This document shows, piece after piece, positions 16,566-25,486 of a DNA stretch of 64,000 nucleotides. Where the stretch lies: the NCBI GenBank assembly GCA_963677915.2, contig CAXXGE010000038.1, positions 112,603 to 176,602 of the forward strand, read 5' to 3'. Position numbers and translations under genes: made by a program. The notes below the pieces were generated by a model. That model searched no databases. It was not told where the DNA came from and saw only the letters and a program-made list of their open reading frames with translations. Every line of letters starts with the position of its first letter. Positions within the stretch are counted from its first letter, which is position 1. Origin of the DNA: G963677915 sp963677915. Its GTDB lineage: Bacteria; Bacillota; Clostridia; Lachnospirales; Vallitaleaceae.

Positions 16566-17924
16566 ATGAAACATAGACCTGAATATCATTTTCTTCCTGT
16601 AAAAAATTGGATGAACGATCCCAATGGACCTATTTATTATGAGGGAGAGTATCATTTGTTCTATCAATATAACCCAACCGACTGGCACTGGGGTAACTTG
16701 CACTGGGGGCATGCGACTAGCAAAGATCTTCTTCACTGGGATCACAAACCGATAGCCCTATATCCTGCGCATGATCGTGGCGAATCACATTGTTATTCCG
16801 GATGTAGCTATGTTAAGGATGGTAAGTTGGAGCTTTTCTACACAAGTATTGGGCCGGTCACCAATCAGCAAAATAATGCACAGCAGTGGGTCGCAACGAC
16901 AGAGGATCATATAACATGGAATCAGATTGAAGAGAATCCTGTTTTAAAAACGCAGGATCATGATTTCCAGATTTCGGAATGGAGAGACCCTTTTGTATTC
17001 CGATACAAAGGTGAAAGCCTTATGATGATGGCTGGAATTATTGACGATAGGTACGGAGCAATCCATGTCTATCGATCTGAAGATATGCGCAACTGGGATT
17101 ACATGAACGTGTTCTATGGTGATGATGTTGCCACAGTATATGAGTGTCCCAATATTGCTATTTTTGGTGACAAGCTTGTATTGTTGCGCTCTGTAATGAA
17201 TAATCGCAATGTGCGCTACTATGTCGGCACACTGAATGAAGATTATACCTTCCAAAAGGAGACTGAGGGCGATATTGACTTTGGTGAGTATTTTGCAACC
17301 AATATTTCTTACGCTGCAGACGGCGCTGTATTACTCTGGGGCTGGATTCGTGAAGACTGTCGTGGGAATATTGTCACTGATGGTGAGTGGGCGGGGGTGC
17401 AATCAATCCCTCGAATTCTAACACTGGACAATCAAAATCGTATACGGATTCACCGTCTTCCTGGATTGGACATGTTGCGCAGAAGTGAAGAAAGCGCAAC
17501 CTTGCATAATTTTTCTGGGAGACATCGCTTTGCTACTGAAAGTAGTACATGTGAAGTGCGACTTAGTGTCACGTCTAGTGTTCCATTTGCCATCAGTGTG
17601 TTATGTGCTTCCGAAAACCAGGGAAGGGAACATACTGATATTGTGATTGATCCACAGAAAGGTACGCTAACAGCGGTGCTTGACCAATCTAGTTTGCTGA
17701 CCGAGGTGGATAAGAATCCTATTCGTGCTACTATTGAGAAGCCAGAAGACGGTAAATTTGAAATTGATATATTAGTTGACAACTCTACGGTTGAAGTGTT
17801 CATGAACGAAATGACTTGTCTTACTTTCCGCAGTTATCCAGTTCAATGCGGTAAAAGCATATGCTTTAGTTCAGAGCATCCTGTTGATATGATTGAGGCA
17901 ACCGTTTATGATATTTCGCTATAA
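16566..17924 (+). CDS. GH32 beta-fructosidase (sucrose-6-phosphate hydrolase type), locus 1
   Basis: 452 residues, cytoplasmic (no signal peptide). It hydrolyses the beta-fructosyl bond of sucrose, sucrose-6-phosphate or short fructans. All three GH32 signatures are intact: NWMNDPNG with nucleophile D18, EWRDPF with transition-state Asp D141, and YECPN with acid/base E193; the five-bladed propeller is followed by the C-terminal beta-sandwich (VDNSTVEVFMNE). The start is uncertain: ATG 16566 lacks a ribosome site, whereas AAAGGA at about 16517-16522 faces a TTG (16535) in another frame that reads MASENIIQAKYET before a stop. An N-terminal indel is therefore possible. The IS110 relic lies upstream, so the gene may have lost its operon promoter. 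Confidence 0.88.
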   Translation: MKHRPEYHFLPVKNWMNDPNGPIYYEGEYHLFYQYNPTDWHWGNLHWGHATSKDLLHWDHKPIALYPAHDRGESHCYSGCSYVKDGKLELFYTSIGPVTNQQNNAQQWVATTEDHITWNQIEENPVLKTQDHDFQISEWRDPFVFRYKGESLMMMAGIIDDRYGAIHVYRSEDMRNWDYMNVFYGDDVATVYECPNIAIFGDKLVLLRSVMNNRNVRYYVGTLNEDYTFQKETEGDIDFGEYFATNISYAADGAVLLWGWIREDCRGNIVTDGEWAGVQSIPRILTLDNQNRIRIHRLPGLDMLRRSEESATLHNFSGRHRFATESSTCEVRLSVTSSVPFAISVLCASENQGREHTDIVIDPQKGTLTAVLDQSSLLTEVDKNPIRATIEKPEDGKFEIDILVDNSTVEVFMNEMTCLTFRSYPVQCGKSICFSSEHPVDMIEATVYDISL

Positions 17925-18065
17925 TCTATTGTTAACCACTGCTGTAGAATGTTTGCTAAACGTTATGTAATTCGTGATGAGAAACTTAGTGTTCAAAGAG
18001 AATTTCAGCAAAGATATAAAATATGTCTCAGAAGCAAAGTGTAAAATGGAACTTGGTGATTTAAC

Positions 18066-18826
18066 ATGACTAGATTATACGGTGCTATCGAGGCAGGAGG
18101 AACCAAATTTGTCTGTGCGGTGGCTGATGAAAATTTGAACAATATAGACAGGATGACGACACCGACACTGGAGCCGGAGAAGACGCTTGAGGAATCCATC
18201 AGCTTTTTCAAGAAATACGAAATAGAAAAGCTGGGTATCGGTACATTCGGTCCGCTGGATATTCATCCTGAGAGTCCGGATTACGGCATGATCCAAAACA
18301 CACCGAAGCTTAAGTGGAGAAATGTCAATCTCTACAAGGCTTTTCACGAAGCGCTTGGCGTTCCGGTCAAGATCGACACGGATGTTAATGCGGCAGCCCT
18401 TGGTGAGTACATCGACGGCTATGGCATCGACAAGAGAAGCGTACTGTATATCACAATCGGTACAGGCATAGGAGCCGGTTTCGTTCTTAATGGGGAAACC
18501 CTTTACGGACTGACACATCCTGAGATGGGCCATATCGCTATAAGACAGCGCAATGGAGACATTCGGTCTGGGAACTCAATGCAGACTATATCGGACAAGC
18601 ACTTGTCTCTTATAATCTAATCCTTTCGCCCGAAGTGATTTTGATTGGCGGTGGTGTATCCCAGCAGGAGCACATGTTCCCTAAAATCAGGGAAGCATTC
18701 AAAAGATATATGAACGGCTATGTTGTCCATCCAGCATTAGAGGATTTGGATAGCTACATAAGATATCCAAAGAATGGTCAGGATGCAGGACTGATAGGTT
18801 CCTTCCACCTAGCCATAAGGGCTTAA
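18066..18826 (+). pseudogene. ROK-family fructokinase with internal deletion, locus 1
   Basis: The N-terminal two thirds (YGAIEAGGTKFVCAVADE, GIGAGFVLNGETLYGLTHPE) match the intact fructokinases at 27147 and 55963. After HIAIRQR about 130-140 bases are missing, including the zinc-binding loop (CPTHGNCFEG in the paralogues); the frame shifts and stops at 18620. The C-terminal part (NADYIGQALVSYN, then LIGGGVSQQEHMFP) is preserved in another frame to 18826. The ROK kinase would phosphorylate fructose with ATP; without the zinc loop this copy cannot fold normally. Just before the start, AAAATGGAACTTGGTGATT resembles the GH32 tail that precedes the third kinase copy, so the region derives from the same ancestral GH32-kinase segment. 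Confidence 0.9.
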
Positions 18827-18932
18827 ATAGATTGGCGTGAACCAACAGATGATTATTTCAGAAATCAGAAGAATCCAAGAATCGTCAGATACAGAACTTA
18901 TTAAAATGGTGGTAAATAACAAGTATCATCAT
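18787..18932 (+). repeat. Direct repeat, left copy (146 bp)
   Basis: It begins AGGACTGATAGGTTCC and ends GTATCATCAT. It covers the kinase C-terminus and a shortened downstream small ORF. The right copy is at 19818-19964 with a single 1-base difference (ATTGGCG versus ATTGGGCG). The two flank a truncated IS3 element. Confidence 0.9.
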
Positions 18933-19422
18933 GCCATCCAACAATGTAACGACTATGCCAGTCGATGATGGCTGTTAGATATACAAAACCGTGCTTCAAT
19001 CGGATATAGGTGATATCAATGCTCCATACCTGATTTGGTGCCGTCGCTGTTTTGTTACGTAGCAGGTAAGGATAAACCTTATGTCCTTTCATGGGTTTCG
19101 AGAGATTCGGTTTGGGATAGATGACTTCGATGCCCATTTGGTCCATAAATCGTCTGACTTTGTATTTGCCGATTTTATAACCCAACTCTTGAAGTTGTGA
19201 GGCCAGTTGGCGTTTGCCCCATGTGGGATGATTTGTATGCAAGCGGTCGATATGGTTCATGATTTCCAGTTCGGTATCAGACATCATACGGCCCTTGTAA
19301 TAAACACTCGTGCGGTTGATATCAAGAAGCTTGGCAGCATCTTTTACAGTAGGAAGAGTGCCCCCTGATGGACTACATTCCTTTAGGCTTCTCACTAAAT
19401 TTACTTTCGTAGTCAGGTCCAA
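18933..19422 (-). pseudogene. IS3-family transposase OrfB, truncated
   Basis: It has the IS3 OrfB N-terminal helical part (DINRTSVYYKGRMMSD), the WGKRQLASQLQELGYKIGKY segment and the start of the DDE integrase core, with the first catalytic Asp in VWSIDITYI. The frame is cut after AIIDWHSRYIVGW, so the second Asp and the Glu are lost. It would be expressed as an OrfAB fusion by -1 slippage on a run of nine A (minus strand; 19436-19444) overlapping the OrfA end: in the -1 frame the sequence reads KKNLKKRLDLTTKVNLV. It is not active. Confidence 0.85.
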
Positions 19423-19720
19423 GCGTTTCTTCAGATTTTTTTTTCAACCAGTCAATGGCTATTGACTGGCGACCTACTTTTTTAGCTAGCTCATCATTTT
19501 CAGCTTGTAATTCGTTGATAGCGTCGGTATATTTCTCATCGGCCTTTGTATCAAAAGCTTTGGACGCATTTTCCATGAACTCACGTTTCCAGTTCCTAAT
19601 CAAGTTCGGTTGTATCTGATGCTCAGCTGCAAGCTCGTTAATCTCTTTGATTCCGCTTAACGCTTCGAGTACAACTTTTGCTTTGAATTCGGGTGTAAAT
19701 GATCTTCTTTTCTTTGACAT
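19373..19720 (-). CDS. IS3-family transposase OrfA (HTH protein)
   Basis: 115 residues. The N-terminal helix-turn-helix (FTPEFKAKVVLEALSGIKEI, LAAEHQIQPNLIRNWKREF) binds the element's ends; a leucine-zipper-like coiled coil follows (DAINELQAENDELAKKVGRQ). It is complete, but its OrfB partner is truncated, so on its own it could at most interfere with related elements. The A9 slippage run near its 3' end is the standard IS3 programmed frameshift site. Confidence 0.85.
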   Translation of the reverse strand: MSKKRRSFTPEFKAKVVLEALSGIKEINELAAEHQIQPNLIRNWKREFMENASKAFDTKADEKYTDAINELQAENDELAKKVGRQSIAIDWLKKKSEETLGPDYESKFSEKPKGM

Positions 19721-19817
19721 GATAATGACCTGCTTTCTGCTATTAATGCTTGTGTTTAGTATATCAGATTCATTATCATACGAGTATTTACATGTCGAGT
19801 TTTCTTAAACCATTATA

Positions 19818-19964
19818 AGGACTGATAGGTTCCTTCCACCTAGCCATAAGGGCTTAAATAGATTGGGCGTGAACCAACAGATGATTATTTCAGAAATCAG
19901 AAGAATCCAAGAATCGTCAGATACAGAACTTATTAAAATGGTGGTAAATAACAAGTATCATCAT
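19818..19964 (+). repeat. Direct repeat, right copy (147 bp)
   Basis: Same sequence as 18787-18932 with one extra G. It is followed by the remainder of the ancestral locus (a second small ORF, then repeat copy 3), so this side is the continuous one and the left copy ends at the IS fragment. Confidence 0.9.
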
Positions 19965-19989
19965 ACCCTAAAGTGAGGTGAATGTTATA

Positions 19990-20110
19990 TTGCTTATTAA
20001 TGAAATATGGGAAATCCTGATTAAACACTATGAAGAAATGTATCATAAAAGGCTGTGCTACTGCTTTGTACGAAATAAACGGCTGCGACACGAAACAGAT
20101 GAAGTGTTAG
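19990..20110 (+). pseudogene. Small unknown ORF2, frameshifted (paralogue of 57028)
   Basis: It starts TTG CTT ATT AAT GAA and matches the interrupted ORF at 57028-61508 (INEI..IL...YEEMYHK). Here the GTG start is changed to GTT and an extra A in CATAAAAGG breaks the frame before GCDTKQMKC-stop at 20108-20110. It shows that the two fructokinase loci share downstream sequence through to the dispersed repeat. Confidence 0.6.
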
Positions 20111-20133
20111 CGACAGGGCGATTTTGCATTTAA

Positions 20134-20401
20134 ATGGCGTTTTGATAATGTCCATTTACGGCATAATCAGATAAGAATGCAATTGAACCTTTTAGTACTA
20201 TCATAGTAATGGTACGCAATACCCCTACCCAAGGGGGGGTACACCTTTTCGCAAAACTCCAATTACGCCAAATAGTTTTACAATTCTCACCTCAACACAC
20301 GTCGAGACAGTCGTTAAGCTAGTCCGAGAATAGCCTGAAATAAGAGATGAGCAGAAATTAGAGAAAGAAAAGGTCGCTTGCATATAGATGCAAACGGCCT
20401 T
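20134..20401 (+). repeat. Dispersed non-coding repeat, copy 3 (right end replaced)
   Basis: It has ATGGCGTTTTGATAATG, the C/G runs, ACCTTTTCGCAAAAC (20243), CAATTACGCCAAATAG, GTCGAGACAGT and GCTAGTCCGAGAATAGC. The G/T-rich block is deleted and the terminal hairpin is a different, longer stem (20370-20401; AAGGTCGCTTGCAT with ATGCAAACGGCCTT). The GCGGAAAGGT terminus is absent. Confidence 0.7.
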
Positions 20402-20498
20402 ATTGTTATTCCTGCAAGTTCAATACAGATTGGTTATTTGACTGGATTTGCATATTAAAGAATGAGTACTTTTGTTAAAAAGAAAGATACAGACAGGT

Positions 20499-21551
20499 TT
20501 ATTTTGCGTTTGGTGGGCCTGCAATGGAATCTCGAAATCTTATGAAATTTTCTATATGCGTCACTTCGAACGGATAGTCGGGATTATCCATACGCCATAA
20601 AAGCAATTCAACAGCCCTATAACCAAGAACTTCTTTATTTGTTTCCACTGTAGTCAAGTGTGGTTCGATTATTGTACATTCTTTTAATCCATCAAAGCCA
20701 GTAACGGAGAGGTCTTCTGGGATTCGTAGTCCCAGTTTTTTAGCAGCTTTCATCACATGTATAGCAATAAAGTCATTAGCACAAACAAATGCGGTTGGTA
20801 TCGAATTTAAGTTCTTTAATTCTTTCACATACCATTCATCATCCGAAATATTATCAGGTTTATCAGCAGTAATGTCAAATTTTCTATCGAAATCAAGACC
20901 TTTGAACATATAAGCTTGTTTGAATCCGGCATAGCGTTCAAAGAAACCTCGACAATGAGTATAATTTCCTACAAAGCCTATTTTTGTGTGACCGAGTACT
21001 AGAAGATGATTCACTAGCTTACTTATGCTGGTGCTGTTTTCCATAAGAACATAATCAAAAGTGGCGTTTGGAGTATCTGGATCATAATAGCCATCAATGG
21101 ATATTAAGGGTATTCCTATATCAATCAGCAGCTTGATATAAGCCTTGTCAAAAATCTCTGAACAAATAATGCCATCAAATTTCTGATTGTTGAATATGGT
21201 GGGGAGCTGTAGATTTTCTATATCATCTTTGCCTATCATTGATATAGCAAAGCTATGACCACTTTCCCGCACCTTTTGTTCGACGCCATTCCAAACCAAA
21301 GGCCAAAAAGGGGATGATTCACTAAATCTATGGGTTAGAACGAGAATGTGTTTGTGTGAAATGTCTTCTTTAATAGTCTGATTTGATGAGTCTGGTAAAA
21401 ATCCTTTATAACCCATTGCTTTTGCTGCAGAAATAACAATTTTCCTGGTCTTTTCTGTTACGGAAGGATCATTATTCAATGCTTTTGAAACAGTATTTCT
21501 AGACATATTTACTTGCTTTGCGATTGCTTGCATTGTTATTTTCTTATTCAT
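20499..21551 (-). CDS. LacI-family transcription regulator, fructoside locus 2
   Basis: 350 residues; AGGAGG lies upstream of the ATG at 21551. The helix-turn-helix is MQAIAKQVNMSRNTVSKALN (7-26) with the canonical TVSKALN recognition/hinge segment. The effector domain has HILVLTHRFSESSPFW, FDGIICSEIFD, VLGHTKIGFVGNY and LSVTGFDGLKEC. It is divergent from the LplB/YtcP-type ABC operon, with 324 bases in between. Repeated TGCAC-type sites there, one of them between -35 and -10 of the ABC promoter, mark it as the likely repressor of that operon and, through the upstream sites, of itself. The inducer is presumably a fructooligosaccharide or its product. Confidence 0.92.
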   Translation of the reverse strand: MNKKITMQAIAKQVNMSRNTVSKALNNDPSVTEKTRKIVISAAKAMGYKGFLPDSSNQTIKEDISHKHILVLTHRFSESSPFWPLVWNGVEQKVRESGHSFAISMIGKDDIENLQLPTIFNNQKFDGIICSEIFDKAYIKLLIDIGIPLISIDGYYDPDTPNATFDYVLMENSTSISKLVNHLLVLGHTKIGFVGNYTHCRGFFERYAGFKQAYMFKGLDFDRKFDITADKPDNISDDEWYVKELKNLNSIPTAFVCANDFIAIHVMKAAKKLGLRIPEDLSVTGFDGLKECTIIEPHLTTVETNKEVLGYRAVELLLWRMDNPDYPFEVTHIENFIRFRDSIAGPPNAK

Positions 21552-21613
21552 AGGTATTGCGCCTCCTGTGATAGTATTGTATCAAAAGATGCTTGAAATG
21601 ACAAGTTAAAACG

Positions 21614-21845
21614 TGCATAATGTGCAACGCCTCATAAAATAATATATGGATATACGCGATAAAACATTTGCAAATGACATAAAATGCACAAAATGCACTG
21701 TTAAAATAAATAAATGCACAATAAATAGGTAATAATGTAAAATAACGTATTGACATAGTGTGCATTGTGTGCTACCATGAAAACACATTAAACATGCATG
21801 TTAATGAATAAAAAGAAAAACAGGCTGAAATGCACAAAATGCACT
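21614..21845 (+). promoter_or_regulatory. Operator array and promoter of the locus 2 ABC operon
   Basis: Promoter: TTGACA 21750-21755, 17-base spacer, TACCAT 21773-21778. TGCAC-type elements: GTGCATAATGTGCA (about 21614), TGCACAAAATGCACT (about 21686), a single TGCACA (about 21715), GTGTGCATTGTGTGC (about 21758-21772, filling the spacer), and TGCACAAAATGCACT again in the 5' leader (about 21830-21845). Spacing within pairs is 9 bases. A repressor bound in the spacer would occlude polymerase, with the outer sites allowing looping. Confidence 0.65.
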
Positions 21846-21875
21846 TGGTCATCTGAAATGAAAGGTGAAGATGTA

Positions 21876-22787
21876 ATGACTGCCCTTAGAAGCAAACTAA
21901 AATTTATACGGCATAACTCTGAACTGTATATCATGATACTGCCGGGACTCATATTGTTGATCCTTTTCAAATATGTACCGATGTATGGCGTTATACTTGC
22001 CTTCAAGGACTACAACCCAATGAAGGGTATCATGGGCAGTAAATGGGTTGGACTGGAGCACTTTGTTCGGTTCCTAGAACTTAGGAATTTCAATCAGCTC
22101 CTGTTGAATACGCTGTTGCTTAGTCTGTACGGCTTGATTTTCGGATTCATCTTTCCGATACTTCTGGCACTTCTGATTAATCAGATAAAAAACTTGGCAA
22201 TAAAGAAGAATGTTCAGTTGATAGTTTATGCACCAAACTTCATATCAACGGTTATCGTATGTGGTATGATTTTTATTCTGCTGTCACCAGTCGGACCGCT
22301 CAATAGCCTAGCAGGAGCTTTGGGAATGCCAAAAGTCATGTATATGACGGATCCGGAAAAATTCCGTGCAATCTATGTCATCAGTAATATATGGCAGACT
22401 GCTGGATGGTCCTCAATCATTTACTTGGCTACCCTTTCGGGGGTAAGTCCAGAGCTTATTGAAGCGGCCAAGGTTGATGGTGCCAATATTCTTCAGAGAA
22501 TATGGCACATTGATTTGCCGACCCTCAGGCCTGTTGCGCTGATACTTCTTATTCTTGGAGCGGGTAGTATCATGAGTTTGGGATTCGAAAAAGCCTATCT
22601 GCTACAAACGTCGCTAAATCTACCAAAGTCAGAAATACTTGCTACCTATTTGTACAAAGTTGGACTACAAATGGGTGACTATAGTTATGCGACAGCTGTA
22701 GGACTCTTCAATTCAGTAGTAAATGTCATACTGTTGTTGTCTGTGAATCAAATTGTCAAACGTCTTAATGATGGTCAAGGATTGTAG
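21876..22787 (+). CDS. ABC permease, LplB/YteP-like, locus 2
   Basis: 303 residues from ATG 21876. This start is preferred over 21798 because AAAGGTG precedes it and the earlier start would place operator DNA inside the gene. Six membrane segments; the N-terminal part ILPGLILLILFKYVPMYGVI and GVILAFKDYNPMKGI are typical of the LplB branch of CUT1 permeases, which import larger or complex oligosaccharides. The EAA motif is ELIEAAKVDGANILQRIWHI. It pairs with the next gene product. The ATPase is not encoded nearby. Together with GH32 and ROK genes downstream the cargo is most likely a fructooligosaccharide. Confidence 0.92.
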   Translation: MTALRSKLKFIRHNSELYIMILPGLILLILFKYVPMYGVILAFKDYNPMKGIMGSKWVGLEHFVRFLELRNFNQLLLNTLLLSLYGLIFGFIFPILLALLINQIKNLAIKKNVQLIVYAPNFISTVIVCGMIFILLSPVGPLNSLAGALGMPKVMYMTDPEKFRAIYVISNIWQTAGWSSIIYLATLSGVSPELIEAAKVDGANILQRIWHIDLPTLRPVALILLILGAGSIMSLGFEKAYLLQTSLNLPKSEILATYLYKVGLQMGDYSYATAVGLFNSVVNVILLLSVNQIVKRLNDGQGL

Positions 22788-22796
22788 GTGATAGAT

Positions 22797-23687
22797 ATGA
22801 ATAAATTCAAACGTCTTTCCACAATTGATAAAATAACGGTCGTATCTATCATTTTTTTGCTGACGGCATTCCTGGTATTCGTTCTATATCCGCTTGTGTA
22901 TGTCTTTATAGGATCATTTATGAACCCGAATCAACTGAATTCAATGGGCTTAACACTGGATATAAACGACTATAGACTGGACGGCTATAAACGAATCCTG
23001 TCTAATGGAGCTATCGGTCGAGGATTTTTGATGTCACTGTTTTATTCATCGGCATTTACCATTGCTACCGTCAGCGTTACGCTGACGCTTGCGTACCCGT
23101 TGTCAAGGATGAATTTTGTTGGGCGGCAGGTCATATCAACTATGTTACTAATAACAATGTTCTTTGGTGGAGGATTGATACCGACATATCTAGTAGTCAA
23201 AGACCTTAATATGATCGATACTGTGTGGGCTTTGATTCTCCCCAATGCGGTAAGTGCTTGGAATATTATACTTGCCAGAACATTCTTTAGACAGTTGCCA
23301 GATTCTCTTCGAGAAGCTGCAGAATTGGACGGCGCGTCCAATTGGGACTATTTTATTAAAATCGCATTGCCACTATCTAAACCAATCATTGCAGTTCTTT
23401 CACTCTATGCCTTTGTAGGGCTTTGGAATTCCTACTTTGATGCTATGATTTATCTCGAAGATAGAGCACTATCACCACTGCAAATTGTACTTAGAAGCAT
23501 ACTTATACAGAATGAAGTGCCGCCTGGTATGATTTCTGGTCAACAGGCAATGGCAGAGCTGAAAAAGGTGGCAGAGATGATTAAATATTCATCAATAGTT
23601 ATCTCAAGCTTACCGCTACTGATCATGTATCCCTTCTTCCAAAAGTATTTCGAAAAGGGTGTTATGATTGGATCGGTTAAAGGATAA
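22797..23687 (+). CDS. ABC permease, YtcP/LplC-like, locus 2
   Basis: 296 residues from ATG 22797; GTAGGTGAT lies just upstream (a GTG at 22788 is the alternative start). Hydrophobic helices at about 15-40, 75-100, 110-130, 140-165, 185-205 and 260-280; EAA motif LREAAELDGASNWDYFIKIA; C-terminal FFQKYFEKGVMIGSVKG as usual for second CUT1 permeases. It forms a heterodimeric channel with the preceding product. It starts within ten bases of the upstream stop, so the two are coexpressed. Confidence 0.92.
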   Translation: MNKFKRLSTIDKITVVSIIFLLTAFLVFVLYPLVYVFIGSFMNPNQLNSMGLTLDINDYRLDGYKRILSNGAIGRGFLMSLFYSSAFTIATVSVTLTLAYPLSRMNFVGRQVISTMLLITMFFGGGLIPTYLVVKDLNMIDTVWALILPNAVSAWNIILARTFFRQLPDSLREAAELDGASNWDYFIKIALPLSKPIIAVLSLYAFVGLWNSYFDAMIYLEDRALSPLQIVLRSILIQNEVPPGMISGQQAMAELKKVAEMIKYSSIVISSLPLLIMYPFFQKYFEKGVMIGSVKG

Positions 23688-23717
23688 AAATACTATTTTA
23701 TTTAGGAGGATTATGAA

Positions 23718-25394
23718 ATGCGTAAAATAACAGCACTTTTAATTATTTTGACCATGGTTCTTTCGCTTGCAGCTTGCAGGTCAACAAACTCTGACGTCCA
23801 GGGAGACGGAAAGACATCAGGTGAATCATCTACGGAAAAGATCGAGATTGCAGCAGAGGATATGACTTTCCCATTGAAAGATACAGTCACTCTCAAGTTC
23901 CTTACTCAGAGTTCGCCACTTGCTCCAGAAGACCCTAACGAGAAATTGATCTGGCAGCGATTTGAAGAGGATACCAACGTTCACATAGAGTGGACTAACT
24001 ATACCTGGGATGCATTTCAGGAGAAAAGAAATCTCAAGGTTGCCACTGGCGATCTTCCTGATGCCATTTTCGATGCAGCGCTCAGTGACTATGATATCGT
24101 GAATTATGCAGATGACGGTGTCATCGTACCGGTAGAAGATCTGATTGACAACTATATGCCGAACCTAAAAGCAATCTATGATAAGTACCCTCAGTATCGC
24201 CAGTTTGTTACGGCTCCAGATGGTCATATCTATACATTCCCATGGATTGAAGAACTTGGAGCAGATAAAGAAAGCATTCACTCCATCGACTGCATACCCT
24301 GGATCAATACGGAATGGCTCGACAACCTTGGGCTTAAGATGCCTGAAACTACAGAAGATCTGACAAAAGTCCTTAGAGCATTCAAGAATGAGGATGCTAA
24401 TGGAAATGGTGACCCTAATGATGAGATTCCAATGTCTTTCATCTATGATCACGGTGGAGAGAACTTCGTTTCACTTCTGGGTGCCTTTGGTTATGGCGAC
24501 AACTGGGATCATACTGTAGTCTCAAATGATGGAAAAGTCATTTTCACTATGAATCAAGATGGTTATAAAGAAGGTATCAAGTGGATTTCTGACCTTTATG
24601 CTGAGGGCCTGATAGATATCGAAGCATTCACTCAAGATTGGTCAACTTATGTAGCAAAAGGTTCCAATGATATGTACGGTCTCTATTTCACTTGGGATAT
24701 GGGTAATATAACTGGCTTCAATACTGGTGATTACACTAAACCTGACGAAATCACAGCGGATTATACCGCGATGCCGATGCTTGAAGGTCCAGGTGGCGAA
24801 GCAAACTGTCCAAGAACCAATGGTTTTGGTCTTGATAGAGGGCGTATGGTTATTACAAGTGCCAATAAAAATCTTGAGCTGACTGCAATGTGGATTGACA
24901 AAATTTATGAACCGCTACAGTCTACTCAAAACAACTGGGGTACCTATGGTGACACTGAACTTCAGAACATCTTCGAACTGACCAATGACGGAACCTTCCT
25001 CAAGCATTTGCCGCTTGGTGACACATCTCCTTGGGAACTGCGTCAGAAGACTTTTGTTGGTGGTCCTCTTGCAATATTAGATGAATATTATGACAAGTAT
25101 ATCACCAAACCGGATGATGCTGCATGGCGTTTGGATATTCTCAAAGAGGTCTATGTGCCAGACATGAAGATGGACAACAATTTCCCAAAGGTATTCTACA
25201 GTCAGGAAGATCAGGAAAGACTTACGAACATCGAACTGCAGCTCTTTGAATATGCAGAAACAAAGACTGCTGAATGGATTCTGGGCGGCAGCATTTATGA
25301 CGACTGGGATGCATACAATGGAGAGCTGGATGCCATTGGACTTGGCGAGTGGCTTGAGATTAAACAGACTTACTATGATAACTATGTTCAATAG
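23718..25394 (+). CDS. ABC oligosaccharide-binding lipoprotein (long CUT1 type), locus 2
   Basis: 558 residues with TAGGAGGATTATGAA before ATG 23718. The signal peptide MRKITALLIILTMVLSLAAC places the lipid-modified Cys at residue 20. The mature protein is longer than ordinary CUT1 binding proteins (about 400-450), as is common for partners of LplB/YtcP permeases; a calcium-binding-like loop DANGNGDPNDEIPMSF is present in the middle, as seen in this subfamily. It binds oligosaccharides outside the cell. A G/C-rich stretch (GGGGGAAGGAG...CTCCC, about 25433-25456) follows and may act like the intercistronic hairpins elsewhere. Confidence 0.93.
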   Translation: MRKITALLIILTMVLSLAACRSTNSDVQGDGKTSGESSTEKIEIAAEDMTFPLKDTVTLKFLTQSSPLAPEDPNEKLIWQRFEEDTNVHIEWTNYTWDAFQEKRNLKVATGDLPDAIFDAALSDYDIVNYADDGVIVPVEDLIDNYMPNLKAIYDKYPQYRQFVTAPDGHIYTFPWIEELGADKESIHSIDCIPWINTEWLDNLGLKMPETTEDLTKVLRAFKNEDANGNGDPNDEIPMSFIYDHGGENFVSLLGAFGYGDNWDHTVVSNDGKVIFTMNQDGYKEGIKWISDLYAEGLIDIEAFTQDWSTYVAKGSNDMYGLYFTWDMGNITGFNTGDYTKPDEITADYTAMPMLEGPGGEANCPRTNGFGLDRGRMVITSANKNLELTAMWIDKIYEPLQSTQNNWGTYGDTELQNIFELTNDGTFLKHLPLGDTSPWELRQKTFVGGPLAILDEYYDKYITKPDDAAWRLDILKEVYVPDMKMDNNFPKVFYSQEDQERLTNIELQLFEYAETKTAEWILGGSIYDDWDAYNGELDAIGLGEWLEIKQTYYDNYVQ

Positions 25395-25486
25395 TGACTA
25401 TAATAGGAATCTATAATAAATAGATATGTGTGGAGGGGGAAGGAGACTTCTCCCTTTTCATCTGAATCATGGAAGGATTGGAAAGA

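Larger units (their letters stand above)
18933..19817 (-). mobile_element. IS3-family element, 3' truncated, between long direct repeats
   Basis: It contains complete OrfA and the first part of OrfB. The OrfB side is cut exactly at the end of the left direct repeat (18932/18933). The flanking duplication (147 bp) is far too long for a target duplication, so recombination rather than simple insertion produced this arrangement. Confidence 0.8.

Noticed and set aside
18787..19964. The 147-bp repeats as target-site duplications of the IS3 element.
   Set aside because: IS3 elements duplicate 3-5 bases. The length and the cut OrfB point to recombination.
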